Below, one piece after another: positions 16,202 to 26,100 of a DNA stretch of 64,000 nt (its first letter is position 1; every line of letters begins with the position of its first letter). The stretch comes from Dysgonamonadaceae bacterium. Lineage in GTDB: Bacteria > Bacteroidota > Bacteroidia > Bacteroidales > Dysgonomonadaceae. The notes beneath the pieces are model-generated. The model had not been told where the DNA came from, searched no databases, and was given only the letters and a program-made list of their open reading frames with translations. Location of the stretch: the NCBI GenBank assembly GCA_031254645.1, contig JAIRUA010000013.1:1-64000 (forward strand), given 5' to 3'. Made by a program: the position numbers and the translations under genes.

Positions 16202-16831
16202 AACGTTTAATTAATTAGTAAAATGTAATTAAGAAATAAGTACCGCCGATAAGACAATCTATCATCGCTATGAAATTAAATTTTCATATCGGCATGAATT
16301 AAAAAATTTATTTTGTTTGTTTTTATAAATTCATTTAACTTTACAATGCTTTTTTCGACAAATTTACTCACTCGAATCCACTCTTGGATTTTCGATTTTT
16401 GTGAGGATAATCGAAAAAAAGTTTCACAAAGATGATGTATCGACATTAAAATCCACATTAATTTTACATTAATTGGCGCAAAAAAAGTCGACAAATCTAT
16501 TTTTTAACATTATTGCAGCGCAAAAAAGCAAAAAAAATGGGTATGTGAACGAAAATATTTTTAAGTGAGGATTAGTTTTTTGTATCAGTGAGGATTGTTT
16601 TCAATCTTATTTTAGCCCCGCTGATTTCGTCATTCACATTAGTTAGGTTGGCTTACTCTATGAACAGAAAACAAGATGTGCCATTCTGTTCTCACACGAA
16701 GTTTGATAAAAGCTATAAAAGTTTCATTTCAAATAAAATTGACCGAAAAACTTGACAATAAGAAAAATTCTTCTTAAATTTGGACTCTAAATCGGGTTTG
16801 TTCTTATTTGATTGACAAAACTATCCTGTTT
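16202..16831. promoter_or_regulatory. Divergent regulatory region of locus 1
   Basis: 630 bp of A/T-rich sequence between the divergently transcribed locus-1 operon and its likely regulator. It contains three direct copies of GTGAGGAT: at 16401-16408, 16565-16572 and 16588-16595. The last two are spaced 23 bp apart and share AGTGAGGATT. A minus-strand -7-like TAAATTTG (complement of 16359-16366) lies about 158 bp before the operon start and has no good -33 element, as expected for an activator-dependent promoter. The single copy at 16401 sits just upstream of where -33 would be. Confidence 0.5.
16752..16782 (+). promoter_or_regulatory. Promoter of the kelch/SARP-like regulator
   Basis: TTG at 16752-16754, 20 bp spacing, then TAAATTTG at 16775-16782, which fits the Bacteroidota -33/-7 pattern. 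The start codon follows 50 bp later. Confidence 0.6.
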
Positions 16832-19390
16832 ATGAGAAAATTATTGTGTACCATTATTGCTGCTTTTGGCTCTCTTTGCATAAATGCCGATACGCTCGAA
16901 TATGGGCTTCATATCCGGTCATTCCCTTTACACTCCTCTGAATTTACAAGTATAGTTTTGGATAATGGTCTTCCTATTCAGATGCAGGGCGAATCACTGG
17001 AACTGAATTTCGATATGTGGGCAAGAAGAGATAATGTGTTTGGAACAGTATTTCGTGTCATTACAAACAACAACGATAATATCGACCTGATGTATCGCGT
17101 GAGCGAAGACAACGTCCGTTTACCCTTTCTACTGATAGGCGAAGAGATTTACCTTTTCGAAAAACCAACGAGAATAGAAGCGTGGCTGAACGTGGAGCTA
17201 ACCTTACATCCAAGAACAGGACAGCTTGTGCTGCGATATGACAAAGAACAAATCAGCATCGAACACCCTAAGCTAAAAAGTGTAAGAAGCGTGCGCATCG
17301 CTTTCGGAGATTGTCCGTTTGACGGATTCGGTATCAATGATATCGCCTCGGTCAATATAAAAGATGTTCGCTTGAAAAGAGGCAACCAAGAAATTCGCCA
17401 TTGGAGAATGGCGCAGCACATCGGCGATATTTGTTATGACGAAATAGCAAATGTACCCGCCGCCGGAAGAAATATCCAATGGATCGTGAATGAGCGCATA
17501 GCTTGGGAAAAAGTGTACGAACAATCTTTCGATGCTACACCCGCCATAGCTTTCGATGAGGAAAATAATCGTTTTTTTGTAATTACCGACTCGAAAATTC
17601 ACGTATTTTCACCCCCCCCAATTCACAAAAACACTGAAATACAAATCAATAGCCCATCTTCGGGGAAATGGGAGTTTTTGACACATTTTTCCAATCAAGT
17701 GCTTTATGTGCCTTCGCAACAACAATTAATATTTTATAACTTAACGGAAGACAATTATTCTATTTTCTGTCTTACACAAAATAGATGGGAAGTAGTAAAA
17801 ATCCCCACAAGAGAACACTGCTATTGGAATAATGCGGTTGTTTATAATCCCACAGATTCTACATTAATCAGCTTTGGTGGATACGGACATTATTTGTACA
17901 ATAACAATTTACTCATCGGGTATCCTTTTCACGCAGATAGACCGAAACAACACACAAGCCTCCCGATAATAGAGCCACGCTACTCGCCGGCTTCGGTTTT
18001 GGTGGGCGAAACACTGTATATTTTTGGTGGGCGCGGCTCTCCCACAGGGCGACAAGAGCTATCGCCGCGCAACTACTACGATTTGTATTCCGTAGATCTG
18101 ATAAGCAAAGAAGTTACACCGTTGTGGTCGATGCAAGGAAACCCAAGCGGCGGCAATTTTGTACCGAGTGAAAATATGATTTACGACAGCGAAAATCAAT
18201 CTTTTTACGTTTTCACCACACAATCCGGCGGTGTTTTGATGAGAATGAATACGGAGGAAGCTGCATTCGAACGAATGTCTTTGCCCATCGGCATCGATTT
18301 TTCGGCGCAATATATGCATACAAACTTGTTTTTGGCGCCCGAACAAAAAAAAATATACGCCTCGGTCATTCTTTCGCAAGTAAACGGAGAATCGATTTTG
18401 ACAATATACGAGATGGATTATCCGCCCATTTCTGTCCGTTCCGTACAACAAACACATCCTCCGGAAGCACAAAAAAGTGAGTTTTGGGAACTGTTTTGGT
18501 TTCTACTTGGATCTGTTTTGCTCATCATTTTTGTAATCATTGTCTGGGTTCGTTTTCGAAAGGAAAGAACAACTTCGATTGATTCAAATGAAAACACTGC
18601 CACACAAAAACCGCTAATCGTTTCTCCTTCGGTTTTCGAAGGAGAAGGAGCCGAAAAGTTTTACAACCCGTTTAAGAAATCTATCTCTTTTCTCGGTAGA
18701 TTTAGGGTATTCGACAAGGAAGGGAGCGATATCACAACCTTATTTACACCAACGGTTAAAAATTTGCTGATTGTACTTATCTGCTACTCCGCCAAGGACT
18801 CGAGAGGAATTTTCGTTACCAAACTGATTCAGTTGCTATGGAACCATCAATCGGAAGAAACTGCCAAAAACAGCCGGAATGTTTATCTCAGTAAGCTGCG
18901 CGAATTGCTCAAAAAGGTTGGAAATGTAACAGTTGTAACCCAACACGGTTTTTCGAAAATCCAAATGGAAGACGATACCGTGTGCGACTACTTGGAAATG
19001 ATGAAGTTTTTTGAAGAAAAAGACAATCGCAACCTCGAAAAAATGTTGGAGTTACTTACAAAAGGAGCAATGCTCCCCAATGTAGAAGTTGATTGGCTTG
19101 ACACTTTTAAGAACGATTTTGCCAATGCGGCTATCAACTTTTTATGCAGGATTTTAAAAGAAAACAATCTGCCGGATTCTTTGAAATTGAGAATTGCCGA
19201 CGCACTGGCTCAATACGATTTTCTTAGCGAAGAAGCCTTACAGGCAAAATGCTCCGTTCTTTCCAAACAGGGCAAAATAGGACTTGCAAAAAATGTGTAT
19301 GATGCTTTTTGCGGCGTGTATATGTCTTCGTTGGGACAAGAATATCCGTATTCATTTATGCAGGTTGTGGAGGAAAAGGTGGAGGTTTGA
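16832..19390 (+). CDS. Transmembrane regulator: kelch sensor with SARP-like DNA-binding end
   Basis: 852 residues from the ATG at 16832 (an upstream TTG is possible). Order: signal peptide; a jelly-roll-like domain (about 30-210, LamG-type); kelch/propeller repeats (about 235-530, with FGGYGHYLYN and LYIFGGRGSP); one membrane helix (about 550-575); an OmpR/SARP-type winged helix (about 617-714, with ITTLFTPTVKNLLIVLICY and NSRNVYLSKLRELL); and a helical BTAD-like end (720-852). The layout predicts periplasmic sensing and cytoplasmic DNA binding in one protein, without kinase or phosphorelay parts. It is divergent from polysaccharide locus 1, which it probably activates. The domain names are my reading of the sequence pattern. 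A hybrid two-component protein is excluded because no kinase is present. Confidence 0.75.
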   Translation: MRKLLCTIIAAFGSLCINADTLEYGLHIRSFPLHSSEFTSIVLDNGLPIQMQGESLELNFDMWARRDNVFGTVFRVITNNNDNIDLMYRVSEDNVRLPFLLIGEEIYLFEKPTRIEAWLNVELTLHPRTGQLVLRYDKEQISIEHPKLKSVRSVRIAFGDCPFDGFGINDIASVNIKDVRLKRGNQEIRHWRMAQHIGDICYDEIANVPAAGRNIQWIVNERIAWEKVYEQSFDATPAIAFDEENNRFFVITDSKIHVFSPPPIHKNTEIQINSPSSGKWEFLTHFSNQVLYVPSQQQLIFYNLTEDNYSIFCLTQNRWEVVKIPTREHCYWNNAVVYNPTDSTLISFGGYGHYLYNNNLLIGYPFHADRPKQHTSLPIIEPRYSPASVLVGETLYIFGGRGSPTGRQELSPRNYYDLYSVDLISKEVTPLWSMQGNPSGGNFVPSENMIYDSENQSFYVFTTQSGGVLMRMNTEEAAFERMSLPIGIDFSAQYMHTNLFLAPEQKKIYASVILSQVNGESILTIYEMDYPPISVRSVQQTHPPEAQKSEFWELFWFLLGSVLLIIFVIIVWVRFRKERTTSIDSNENTATQKPLIVSPSVFEGEGAEKFYNPFKKSISFLGRFRVFDKEGSDITTLFTPTVKNLLIVLICYSAKDSRGIFVTKLIQLLWNHQSEETAKNSRNVYLSKLRELLKKVGNVTVVTQHGFSKIQMEDDTVCDYLEMMKFFEEKDNRNLEKMLELLTKGAMLPNVEVDWLDTFKNDFANAAINFLCRILKENNLPDSLKLRIADALAQYDFLSEEALQAKCSVLSKQGKIGLAKNVYDAFCGVYMSSLGQEYPYSFMQVVEEKVEV

Positions 19391-19446
19391 TTTTAGATTT
19401 TTAGCACGCAGATTTTTTTATTTGATAATTTAACAATGTCGATTTT

Positions 19447-20556
19447 TTATCTACCAATCCATTTCAAACAAACCGGTTGGCTCAATTGAATTTCTTTTCC
19501 TGTATTGCACAATAAACCTGTTCGTTGATTTATTTCAAAAATTTGTATATTGTTACTGTTGCGGTTGGCGCACAAAAGGAATTTTCCGTTGGGGGAAATG
19601 ATAAAATTTCGCGGATGAATTCCGGTTTTTTGATATCCTTCTTTTGTTAGTGTTCCCCTTTCCGGACAAACGGAAAAGATGGCAATTCCATCATCTTGCA
19701 AGCGATTGGAAGCATACAGAAATCTACCGTCCGGCGTTAAATGAATATCGGCGCTTCCTTTTCGTCTCACATCTGGATTTATATATGTATCAATGGTTTG
19801 TACGAGTGTTAAAACTCCGTTTCGATAACTGAAAACAGCCACCGCTCCGGCGTGTTCATTGATACAATAAAGAAAATTTCCATTGGGGTGAAACGCCAAA
19901 TGACGTGGTCCGGAGCCCGGCGGCAAATTTTTGACATTTTCCTCATCAAATGTCAAAGAATTATCCGTTTCAACATTGAAACGATAGATTTTATTTAGCC
20001 CTAAATCAGTTACGAAAAGATATTTCCCGCAAGGCGAAAAAACGGTTGTATGTATGTGAGATACAGCTTCATTATTATTGCCACGCATCAATTCGTTCAT
20101 ATCCCAAAGTTGTTGCAAAGGTCTAATATGTCCTTCGGCATTGAGAGGAAAATAGGAAACGCTTCCACCTGTGTAATTGGCTGTTACGATGAAGTTTCGT
20201 CCTTTATCTACTGCAATATAGCACGGATGTGCGCCTTTTGTGAGTTGCGAATTAATAAAATGCAATGCGCCGCTTCCTTTTTCAAAGCTGAACACCGAAA
20301 CGGCTCCCTCATCGTTTTCATTGACGGAATAAATCAATTTTTCATCGGATGAAATCGCCAAATAGGAAGGATTCTGCACGTTTTTTATATCGTTGACGAA
20401 ACTAAATTCGCCACGATCCATATCAAAATCATACACCGAAATACCGGGTGTGCTCCCATCGGAATAAGAGCCGATGATGAGATACATTTTGTTTGAACTA
20501 TACGCGGATATCATATATAAACAAATCAATAACGCAAGTAAAATTAGCTTTCTCAT
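19447..20556 (-). CDS. Secreted lactonase-type seven-bladed propeller
   Basis: 369 residues from MRKLILLALLICLYM. The ATG overlaps the stop of the upstream gene by four bases, which decides the start. The protein is of the lactonase/YbhE family: MYLIIGSYSDGSTPGISVYDFD, then HPCYIAVDKGRNFIVTANYTGGSV, GSGPRHLAFHPNGNFLYCINE and HPRNFIISPNGKFLLCANR. Cytosolic members hydrolyse 6-phosphogluconolactone, but this one has a signal peptide, so a periplasmic role on another sugar lactone is more likely. Co-transcribed with the Tat-exported protein. Confidence 0.85.
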   Translation of the reverse strand: MRKLILLALLICLYMISAYSSNKMYLIIGSYSDGSTPGISVYDFDMDRGEFSFVNDIKNVQNPSYLAISSDEKLIYSVNENDEGAVSVFSFEKGSGALHFINSQLTKGAHPCYIAVDKGRNFIVTANYTGGSVSYFPLNAEGHIRPLQQLWDMNELMRGNNNEAVSHIHTTVFSPCGKYLFVTDLGLNKIYRFNVETDNSLTFDEENVKNLPPGSGPRHLAFHPNGNFLYCINEHAGAVAVFSYRNGVLTLVQTIDTYINPDVRRKGSADIHLTPDGRFLYASNRLQDDGIAIFSVCPERGTLTKEGYQKTGIHPRNFIISPNGKFLLCANRNSNNIQIFEINQRTGLLCNTGKEIQLSQPVCLKWIGR

Positions 20557-21869
20557 CTTTTCAATCTTGTATTCCAAATTTCTTTGATTATTCCCTCTTG
20601 CGAATAACCCACCGGACAAGCCACGCTGCGCATATTCGCAAAATAAGAACGGAAAGATACTTCTGCTTGTTCTCCGTAAATCATTCTGATTAAAGGCATT
20701 TGTAAATGACCGTTGGGGTCGGTTTCTTTAATCCAATCGAAAGTGTACCACAACCACTTGTTGCGATCTTCTTCGTTTTTCATCGCAAACCAAGTGATAT
20801 CGTCGTATCCCCAAGTAAAATGATCGTCCCAGTTGGCTATGCCCGGATTTGTTCCAAGTCCGAAATTATCAAACTCCACCAAATAAGGCATTCCGTTTTC
20901 GGCTTTCCAACCGCTTGGCGAAATTGCCGGTAAACTGCGTTGATAAATGGCATCGCTGTAGCCGACTTCCAAAACTCCCTCCATCGGTTTGTCGAGAACT
21001 TCTTTAATTCTTAATGGAAATGAATTGAAATCCAATAAACTCACACCATCTTTCACCATTCCGCCCGTTGGCGTGTGCGCGTCCATAATAATGTAGTTGC
21101 GGCGTGCATTTGCTTGTGCATAATGACGAGTTTTTTGCAAGAAATCGGCAAAATATTCCAAACCGGGGTCATCTGCTCCAATCAAACCGACTTGCCCCAA
21201 GTGAAACGCTTCGATACCGATATCGATGTAGGATTTAGCCAAAAACCAATACCACAGTCTTGTTTCCAAATTATTAATCATCGGCACACCGCCGCCTCTT
21301 TCGCCCCAACGAATGGTTGCATTGGGGTCTAAACGCCTGACCATATCGGCACTTTTAAAGTTTCGATTTTCAACGGGAAGGTCGAAATCCCGAAAAACCC
21401 AAGCCGGAATTGCCAAATTGTTTACATCGGCGCTTACGTGTTCAAATATACAGGCTTGAAAAATAATTTCCGGGTCAAACTCGTGCATATAATCCATCAA
21501 TCGCTTGGCTGATGCGAGAAATTCGGGGTCGCCTAAAAAACTTTCTTCACTCCATCGGTAAAGCGCACGACCTATAAATTTCGTGCCAATATTTTTCACC
21601 ATTCTAATATCATCTATTCTGAATGGAAAAAGATACCGCTCCGGCATTCCCGGCGTCAGAAAATAACCGGCTGTAACTGAGCGATTCAGATAGTTTTCCA
21701 ACACTTCTCTTGATATGGAGCCGTTGAAATAATAGGGCGAATTTTCCGAAAATCTCGGCGATTGGTTTCGTTCTGCCGGTAAAATTGCTGCCTTTGCCGA
21801 AACACCGCTAAAAGCCAACCCTGCTGAAACTAAGGCGGTATTTCTTAAAAATTCTCTTCTTGTTGTCAT
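20553..21869 (-). CDS. Tat-exported protein of a glycan locus, function unknown
   Basis: 438 residues from MTTRREFLRNTALVSAG, a textbook twin-arginine signal; an in-frame extension to 21917 is rejected because the Tat motif should be near the start. The mature part reads like a TIM-barrel carbohydrate-active protein (YFLTPGMPERYLFPFRIDD, FQACIFEHVSADVNN, IGIEAFHLGQVGLIG, YIIMDAHTPTGGMV), but I cannot place it in a named family. It may be an unclassified glycoside hydrolase. It is translationally coupled to the lactonase gene and divergent from the GH92 gene, so the three probably act on the same sugar. Confidence 0.65.
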   Translation of the reverse strand: MTTRREFLRNTALVSAGLAFSGVSAKAAILPAERNQSPRFSENSPYYFNGSISREVLENYLNRSVTAGYFLTPGMPERYLFPFRIDDIRMVKNIGTKFIGRALYRWSEESFLGDPEFLASAKRLMDYMHEFDPEIIFQACIFEHVSADVNNLAIPAWVFRDFDLPVENRNFKSADMVRRLDPNATIRWGERGGGVPMINNLETRLWYWFLAKSYIDIGIEAFHLGQVGLIGADDPGLEYFADFLQKTRHYAQANARRNYIIMDAHTPTGGMVKDGVSLLDFNSFPLRIKEVLDKPMEGVLEVGYSDAIYQRSLPAISPSGWKAENGMPYLVEFDNFGLGTNPGIANWDDHFTWGYDDITWFAMKNEEDRNKWLWYTFDWIKETDPNGHLQMPLIRMIYGEQAEVSFRSYFANMRSVACPVGYSQEGIIKEIWNTRLKR

Positions 21870-22001
21870 TCGATATGCTTTATAATTTGATTGAACGCAA
21901 AAATAGGCGTCATACATTAATTTTTACATTAAAATGCGATTAATTTTGCACTTAATCTCGATATTAATGAAATATTAATCTGTTTTTTAACGTCCGGGTA
22001 T

Positions 22002-22009
22002 TATCTTTG
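22002..22009 (+). promoter_or_regulatory. -7 promoter element of the GH92 gene
   Basis: TATCTTTG fits TAnnTTTG, 60 bp before the GH92 ATG. A T-rich stretch at 21982-21988 may serve as the -33 region. Confidence 0.55.
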
Positions 22010-22068
22010 TAGAAAATTTCGCTCAATTACTCAGAAAAAATAATCAATAAAAAATAGAGAACTTAAAA

Positions 22069-24339
22069 ATGAGAAAACAAAACATTTTCGCCATTCTATC
22101 CTTAGCGCTGCTATTGGCAGCTTGCACCGAAAAAGGACAAGGAGAGGATTTTACAAAGTATGTAAATGTATTTATCGGCACCGGCGGACACGGACACACG
22201 TATCCCGGCGTTGTCGTTCCGCACGGAATGGTGCAACTAAGTCCCGGCACACGCACAAGCGGTTGGGACGCTTGCTCCGGTTATCACGACAATGATATTG
22301 CCATTATCGGCTTCGCGCACACGCATTTAAGCGGAACAGGTATCGGCGATTTGGGCGATTTCCTGTTTCTTCCTTACACAAACGAGCTTAAAATGGTAAT
22401 CCAGTTTATGCACGATGACGAAAGACCTGTTCGCGAAGACAAATCCCGCTTCGGCTCTTACTTCAATAAGGAAGACCAAGTTGCCTATCCCGGCTATTAC
22501 AGTGTATATTTGAAAGATTACGGCATCAAAGCCGAACTAACTGCCTCTACCCGTGTAGGTTTTCACAGATATACTTTTCCGGAGGCTGAGCACGCAGGAT
22601 TGTTTATCGACTTGGAAAGAACGATTCAAAACAGACGCGTTGTCAATTCGGAATTTAGGGTTATCAGCGATACCGAAATTCAAGGGATGAAGCAAGTACG
22701 CGGTTGGGCACCAAACCGTTTTGTGTATTTCCACGCAGAGTTTTCGGAGCCATTTGAAGTAGAACAAATTGATAATTTATTTGCCTATCTCAAATTCAAT
22801 TCAAAGAAAGCGGGCGACCAAGTGAAAATTAAAACAGGAATTTCGTTTGTTGATTTCGACGGAGCAAGAAACAATTTGCACGCCGAAGTTCCACATTGGG
22901 ATTTCGACAGAGTGAGCCGCGAAGCAAACAAAAAATGGAACGAAGAACTGTCGAAAATCCGCATCACAACTGACGATGAAGAGGCTCGTACCATTTTCTA
23001 TACTGCACTTTATCGCACTGCTATTTCTCCGGCTGTCGCTTCCGATGTTGACGGACGTTTCCGCACAATGGAGCAAAAAATCGAAAAAGACATCAACTAC
23101 AGAAATTTCTACGTATTCTCTATGTGGGATACTTTCCGTACATTGCACCCATTATTTACCATCATCAAGTCTGAGAAAAACCAAGAATTGATTCGCTCGC
23201 TATTGCGCAAATCAGACGAAGGCGGTTTGTTGCCGATGTGGGAGCTGCACTCAAATTATACCGGTTGTATGATTGGTTATCACGCAGTTTCCGTCATCGT
23301 AGATTCGTATATGAAAGGACAGCGCGATTTTGATATCGACAAGGCTTGGAACGCCGTAGTGAAGGCTTCTTCACACGATACCATCAATGTATCGCCAACT
23401 ATCAACAGACACGTTCTTCACGACCTGCTGATGCCAATGAGCAAGTATTGGAAAAACACAAAAGGCTGGATTCCTGCCGATTGGGAAATACTATCCGTAG
23501 CCAAAGGATTAGAATATGCTTACAACGATTGGGCGATAGCGCAAATGGCAAAAGATTTGGGTTATGAGGAATATTATCAACGTTTTACGGCATTGGGTCA
23601 GCTTTACAGAGAATATTTCGACCCTTCGGTTGGATTTATGCGCGGAAGAATGTCGGACGGCACTTGGAGAACGCCATTCAACCCCATTTATTCCGACCAT
23701 TTTGCCGATGATTACTGTGAAGGCACTGCGTGGCAATGGTCATTCTTTGTGCCGCACGATATACCCGGACTGGCTGAACTTCACGGCGGTCGCGAACAAC
23801 TGATTGAAAAACTTGACACATTATTCTCAATGAGTTCCGAATTGGCAGGTGAACGCGTTTCGTCGGACATCACCGGTATGATTGGTCAATATGCACACGG
23901 AAACGAGCCAAGTCATCATGTCATTTATATGTACAATCAGTTGGGGCAGCCGCACAAAGCGCAAGCCCTTGTAGATTCCGTACTGGTTTCTTTGTATTTC
24001 AACGAACCAAACGGATTGTCGGGTAACGAAGATGCCGGGCAGATATCGGCTTGGTATGTGATGAGCGCCATCGGATTTTATCCCTACAATCCGGGAGAGC
24101 CATATTACGCCATTGGTCGCCCGATATTTGATGAGACGGTTATTCAATTAGAAGACGGAAATACATTTACTGTGATTGCCAATAATCAAAGCAGACAAAA
24201 CAAATTCGTTAAATCTGTTCGCTTAAATGGTGTAGAATTGGATAAAAATCATTACTTCATTTCTCACGCAGATATTATGGCGGGGGGTGTGCTGGAGTTT
24301 GATATGACGGATGTAAGTCCGGAGCCATTGCCGTTTTGA
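22069..24339 (+). CDS. GH92 exo-alpha-mannosidase lipoprotein
   Basis: 756 residues, lipobox at Cys19. The GH92 hallmarks are clear: FIGTGGHGHTYPGVVVPHGM near the start, GFAHTHLSGTG, the AHGNEPSHHV motif and NGLSGNEDAGQISAWYVMSA with the calcium-binding and catalytic region, then GFYPYNPGEPYYAIGRP. GH92 enzymes remove terminal alpha-mannose from N-glycans or yeast mannan in a Ca-dependent, inverting reaction. The linkage cannot be told from sequence. It is a monocistronic plus-strand gene ending at a strong terminator and divergent from the Tat-protein/lactonase pair. With the GH71/99-like gene it points to a mannose-containing substrate. Confidence 0.94.
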   Translation: MRKQNIFAILSLALLLAACTEKGQGEDFTKYVNVFIGTGGHGHTYPGVVVPHGMVQLSPGTRTSGWDACSGYHDNDIAIIGFAHTHLSGTGIGDLGDFLFLPYTNELKMVIQFMHDDERPVREDKSRFGSYFNKEDQVAYPGYYSVYLKDYGIKAELTASTRVGFHRYTFPEAEHAGLFIDLERTIQNRRVVNSEFRVISDTEIQGMKQVRGWAPNRFVYFHAEFSEPFEVEQIDNLFAYLKFNSKKAGDQVKIKTGISFVDFDGARNNLHAEVPHWDFDRVSREANKKWNEELSKIRITTDDEEARTIFYTALYRTAISPAVASDVDGRFRTMEQKIEKDINYRNFYVFSMWDTFRTLHPLFTIIKSEKNQELIRSLLRKSDEGGLLPMWELHSNYTGCMIGYHAVSVIVDSYMKGQRDFDIDKAWNAVVKASSHDTINVSPTINRHVLHDLLMPMSKYWKNTKGWIPADWEILSVAKGLEYAYNDWAIAQMAKDLGYEEYYQRFTALGQLYREYFDPSVGFMRGRMSDGTWRTPFNPIYSDHFADDYCEGTAWQWSFFVPHDIPGLAELHGGREQLIEKLDTLFSMSSELAGERVSSDITGMIGQYAHGNEPSHHVIYMYNQLGQPHKAQALVDSVLVSLYFNEPNGLSGNEDAGQISAWYVMSAIGFYPYNPGEPYYAIGRPIFDETVIQLEDGNTFTVIANNQSRQNKFVKSVRLNGVELDKNHYFISHADIMAGGVLEFDMTDVSPEPLPF

Positions 24340-24423
24340 TAAAGACCTGATTTTTGGATAAGGAGTTTATAAATATACTTCTGCTTGTCCAAAACTCAGG
24401 TTAATGGATAGGAGAAAAGAGAA

Positions 24424-24459
24424 AGAGCAAAGTTGCATGGTGCGACTTTGCTCTTTTTG
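24424..24459. terminator. Strong terminator behind the GH92 gene
   Basis: GAGCAAAGT.GCA pairs with TGC.ACTTTGCTC around TGG, followed by five T. On the other strand the preceding A-rich stretch also gives a T-run, so it can serve both converging genes. Confidence 0.85.
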
Positions 24460-24466
24460 TTTGAAA

Positions 24467-25957
24467 TCAAAAAAACACCTGTTCTCCATTTTCATACATA
24501 AACGGTCTTTCCAAACGTCTTTCTCGCTCAATATCCCATAACCAATACAAGGTGTTCGAGGGAACTCCGTCGAAAACAATCAAAGAATCTTTTCCGCTCT
24601 GTTGCGTTTGAAATAAAGTCCAATCGTTATTCTCATCATAATAATACAAGTTGTAGCTCTTTCCGGTTTCTACCCACGAGAGTGCACCTGTATTCAATTT
24701 TGATAATTGCAGATTTATTTTTTTATTCAAATCAGGTTTGAAAAATGTTTTGTTACCTGTTTCATTAAGATGAAAAATGGGACTTACCAATTCGTAAGAA
24801 AGCCTCACCGGCTTGGCAATCCGGTAAAACATATCGGTTCCCATATTCTCAAAACGAACTTTTCCGTTTTCTATTTTACCCCAATAAACAGGATCCCATT
24901 GACCATAATTGAGCACGCAGATATAAGCGAAATCAGTCGGAAAATCCCAATCATATTCTATCGTTGCCGTTGTGGTATGTTCGTGCGTAACATCTAACCA
25001 GTGGTTATGTTTCAAAAAGTCCAACACAAAGGGTTGTTGTTTTATCACCAGTCGAATAGAATCTGTCCACGTGCCCTGTCTTTCAAATGTATATCTCAAC
25101 ACTTTTGCCGGAAATCTAAATTCTCTTGCGCTGGCCGTTCTAAATCTCCCTTGTTTGTTATCCCAAAACACTTCGGATTGATGTGTGCCGTTTCCGCGTC
25201 CCCAAAGCGGTACATAATCAATTGTTGAAGGGATCCCCAGTGAACGTAAAATCATCACATTCAGATACGACCAACCGTAACAATCGCCTGACTTCAATGC
25301 CATCAGTTCATTAAAACACGAATGTCGGGTTAATTGAACCGGATTGGCTTCATATACAAACCAGTTATCTAAATCGTTTTCTAAAAACCAGTAATAGACT
25401 TCGTTCGAACAAGTGGTTATAGTGTCTGTTCCCGAACTATTCAAGAGACCGCCAATAGCGTCTTGATATCTTTGCACAAAAAACGAACGCCAATCTGCAG
25501 GCTCTTCGCCATAAATCTTATAAGGCAATAGATAGTTTAGAAAAATATTAAACGACACTTCGTTTGCCCAAGGGTATTTATTCCAAAGGCTGAAAGCAAG
25601 TTCGATGTCTCTTATCAAAAAATCATTATTGATAAGAGAAGTGTCCGAAGTCATTTTAAATGAGGGTCTAAGATTGAGCTCTTCGAGTGTTTGCATTAAA
25701 ACGATATCGTTTTCTATTGAAGCCAAGTCGAATGGCGTTTCTTTTTCCGTAAGTCGATTGATAAATATTGGGATATCGGAATGATGACTGTCTATATTGC
25801 TTAAAATAAACCGGATAGCTTTTTGTTTAAGCGAGTCCTGGGGGGTATAATGATTGAACAGCGATTCTTTGTTTAATACAGATGTTGTTTTCCCTTGTTT
25901 GCAAGAGAAAAGTAAACAAATACTGATTACGATAATTATATGACTGTAAATTTTCAT
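24467..25957 (-). CDS. Transglutaminase-like lipoprotein
   Basis: 496 residues, lipobox at Cys19. The central part has a transglutaminase-like (papain-fold) core: the Cys motif MALKSGDCYGWSYLNVMILRS and the downstream His in GNGTHQSEVFWD. The C-terminal third is beta-rich (fibronectin-like: YDWDFPTDFAYICVLNYGQ). Such periplasmic or surface proteins may act as peptidases or amidases, and similar genes occur near glycan loci. Convergent with GH92 and preceded by a broken small lipoprotein gene. The substrate is unknown. Confidence 0.8.
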   Translation of the reverse strand: MKIYSHIIIVISICLLFSCKQGKTTSVLNKESLFNHYTPQDSLKQKAIRFILSNIDSHHSDIPIFINRLTEKETPFDLASIENDIVLMQTLEELNLRPSFKMTSDTSLINNDFLIRDIELAFSLWNKYPWANEVSFNIFLNYLLPYKIYGEEPADWRSFFVQRYQDAIGGLLNSSGTDTITTCSNEVYYWFLENDLDNWFVYEANPVQLTRHSCFNELMALKSGDCYGWSYLNVMILRSLGIPSTIDYVPLWGRGNGTHQSEVFWDNKQGRFRTASAREFRFPAKVLRYTFERQGTWTDSIRLVIKQQPFVLDFLKHNHWLDVTHEHTTTATIEYDWDFPTDFAYICVLNYGQWDPVYWGKIENGKVRFENMGTDMFYRIAKPVRLSYELVSPIFHLNETGNKTFFKPDLNKKINLQLSKLNTGALSWVETGKSYNLYYYDENNDWTLFQTQQSGKDSLIVFDGVPSNTLYWLWDIERERRLERPFMYENGEQVFF

Positions 25958-26100
25958 TTTATTTATACGATTATTTTATGGTTGTGAGAGACGAGCAGAA
26001 AATCGATGTTACAATGAATGATAGAAGGAATACCCCCGTGAAATTCTGTTGACAATAACTCCTTGATGATTAAAAACAAACAGAACAATATATTTTACTT

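Noticed and set aside
19447-20556. Lactonase-fold protein as the 6-phosphogluconolactonase of the pentose phosphate pathway
   Set aside because: It has a signal peptide and is coupled to a Tat-exported protein, so it does not act on a cytosolic phosphorylated sugar.
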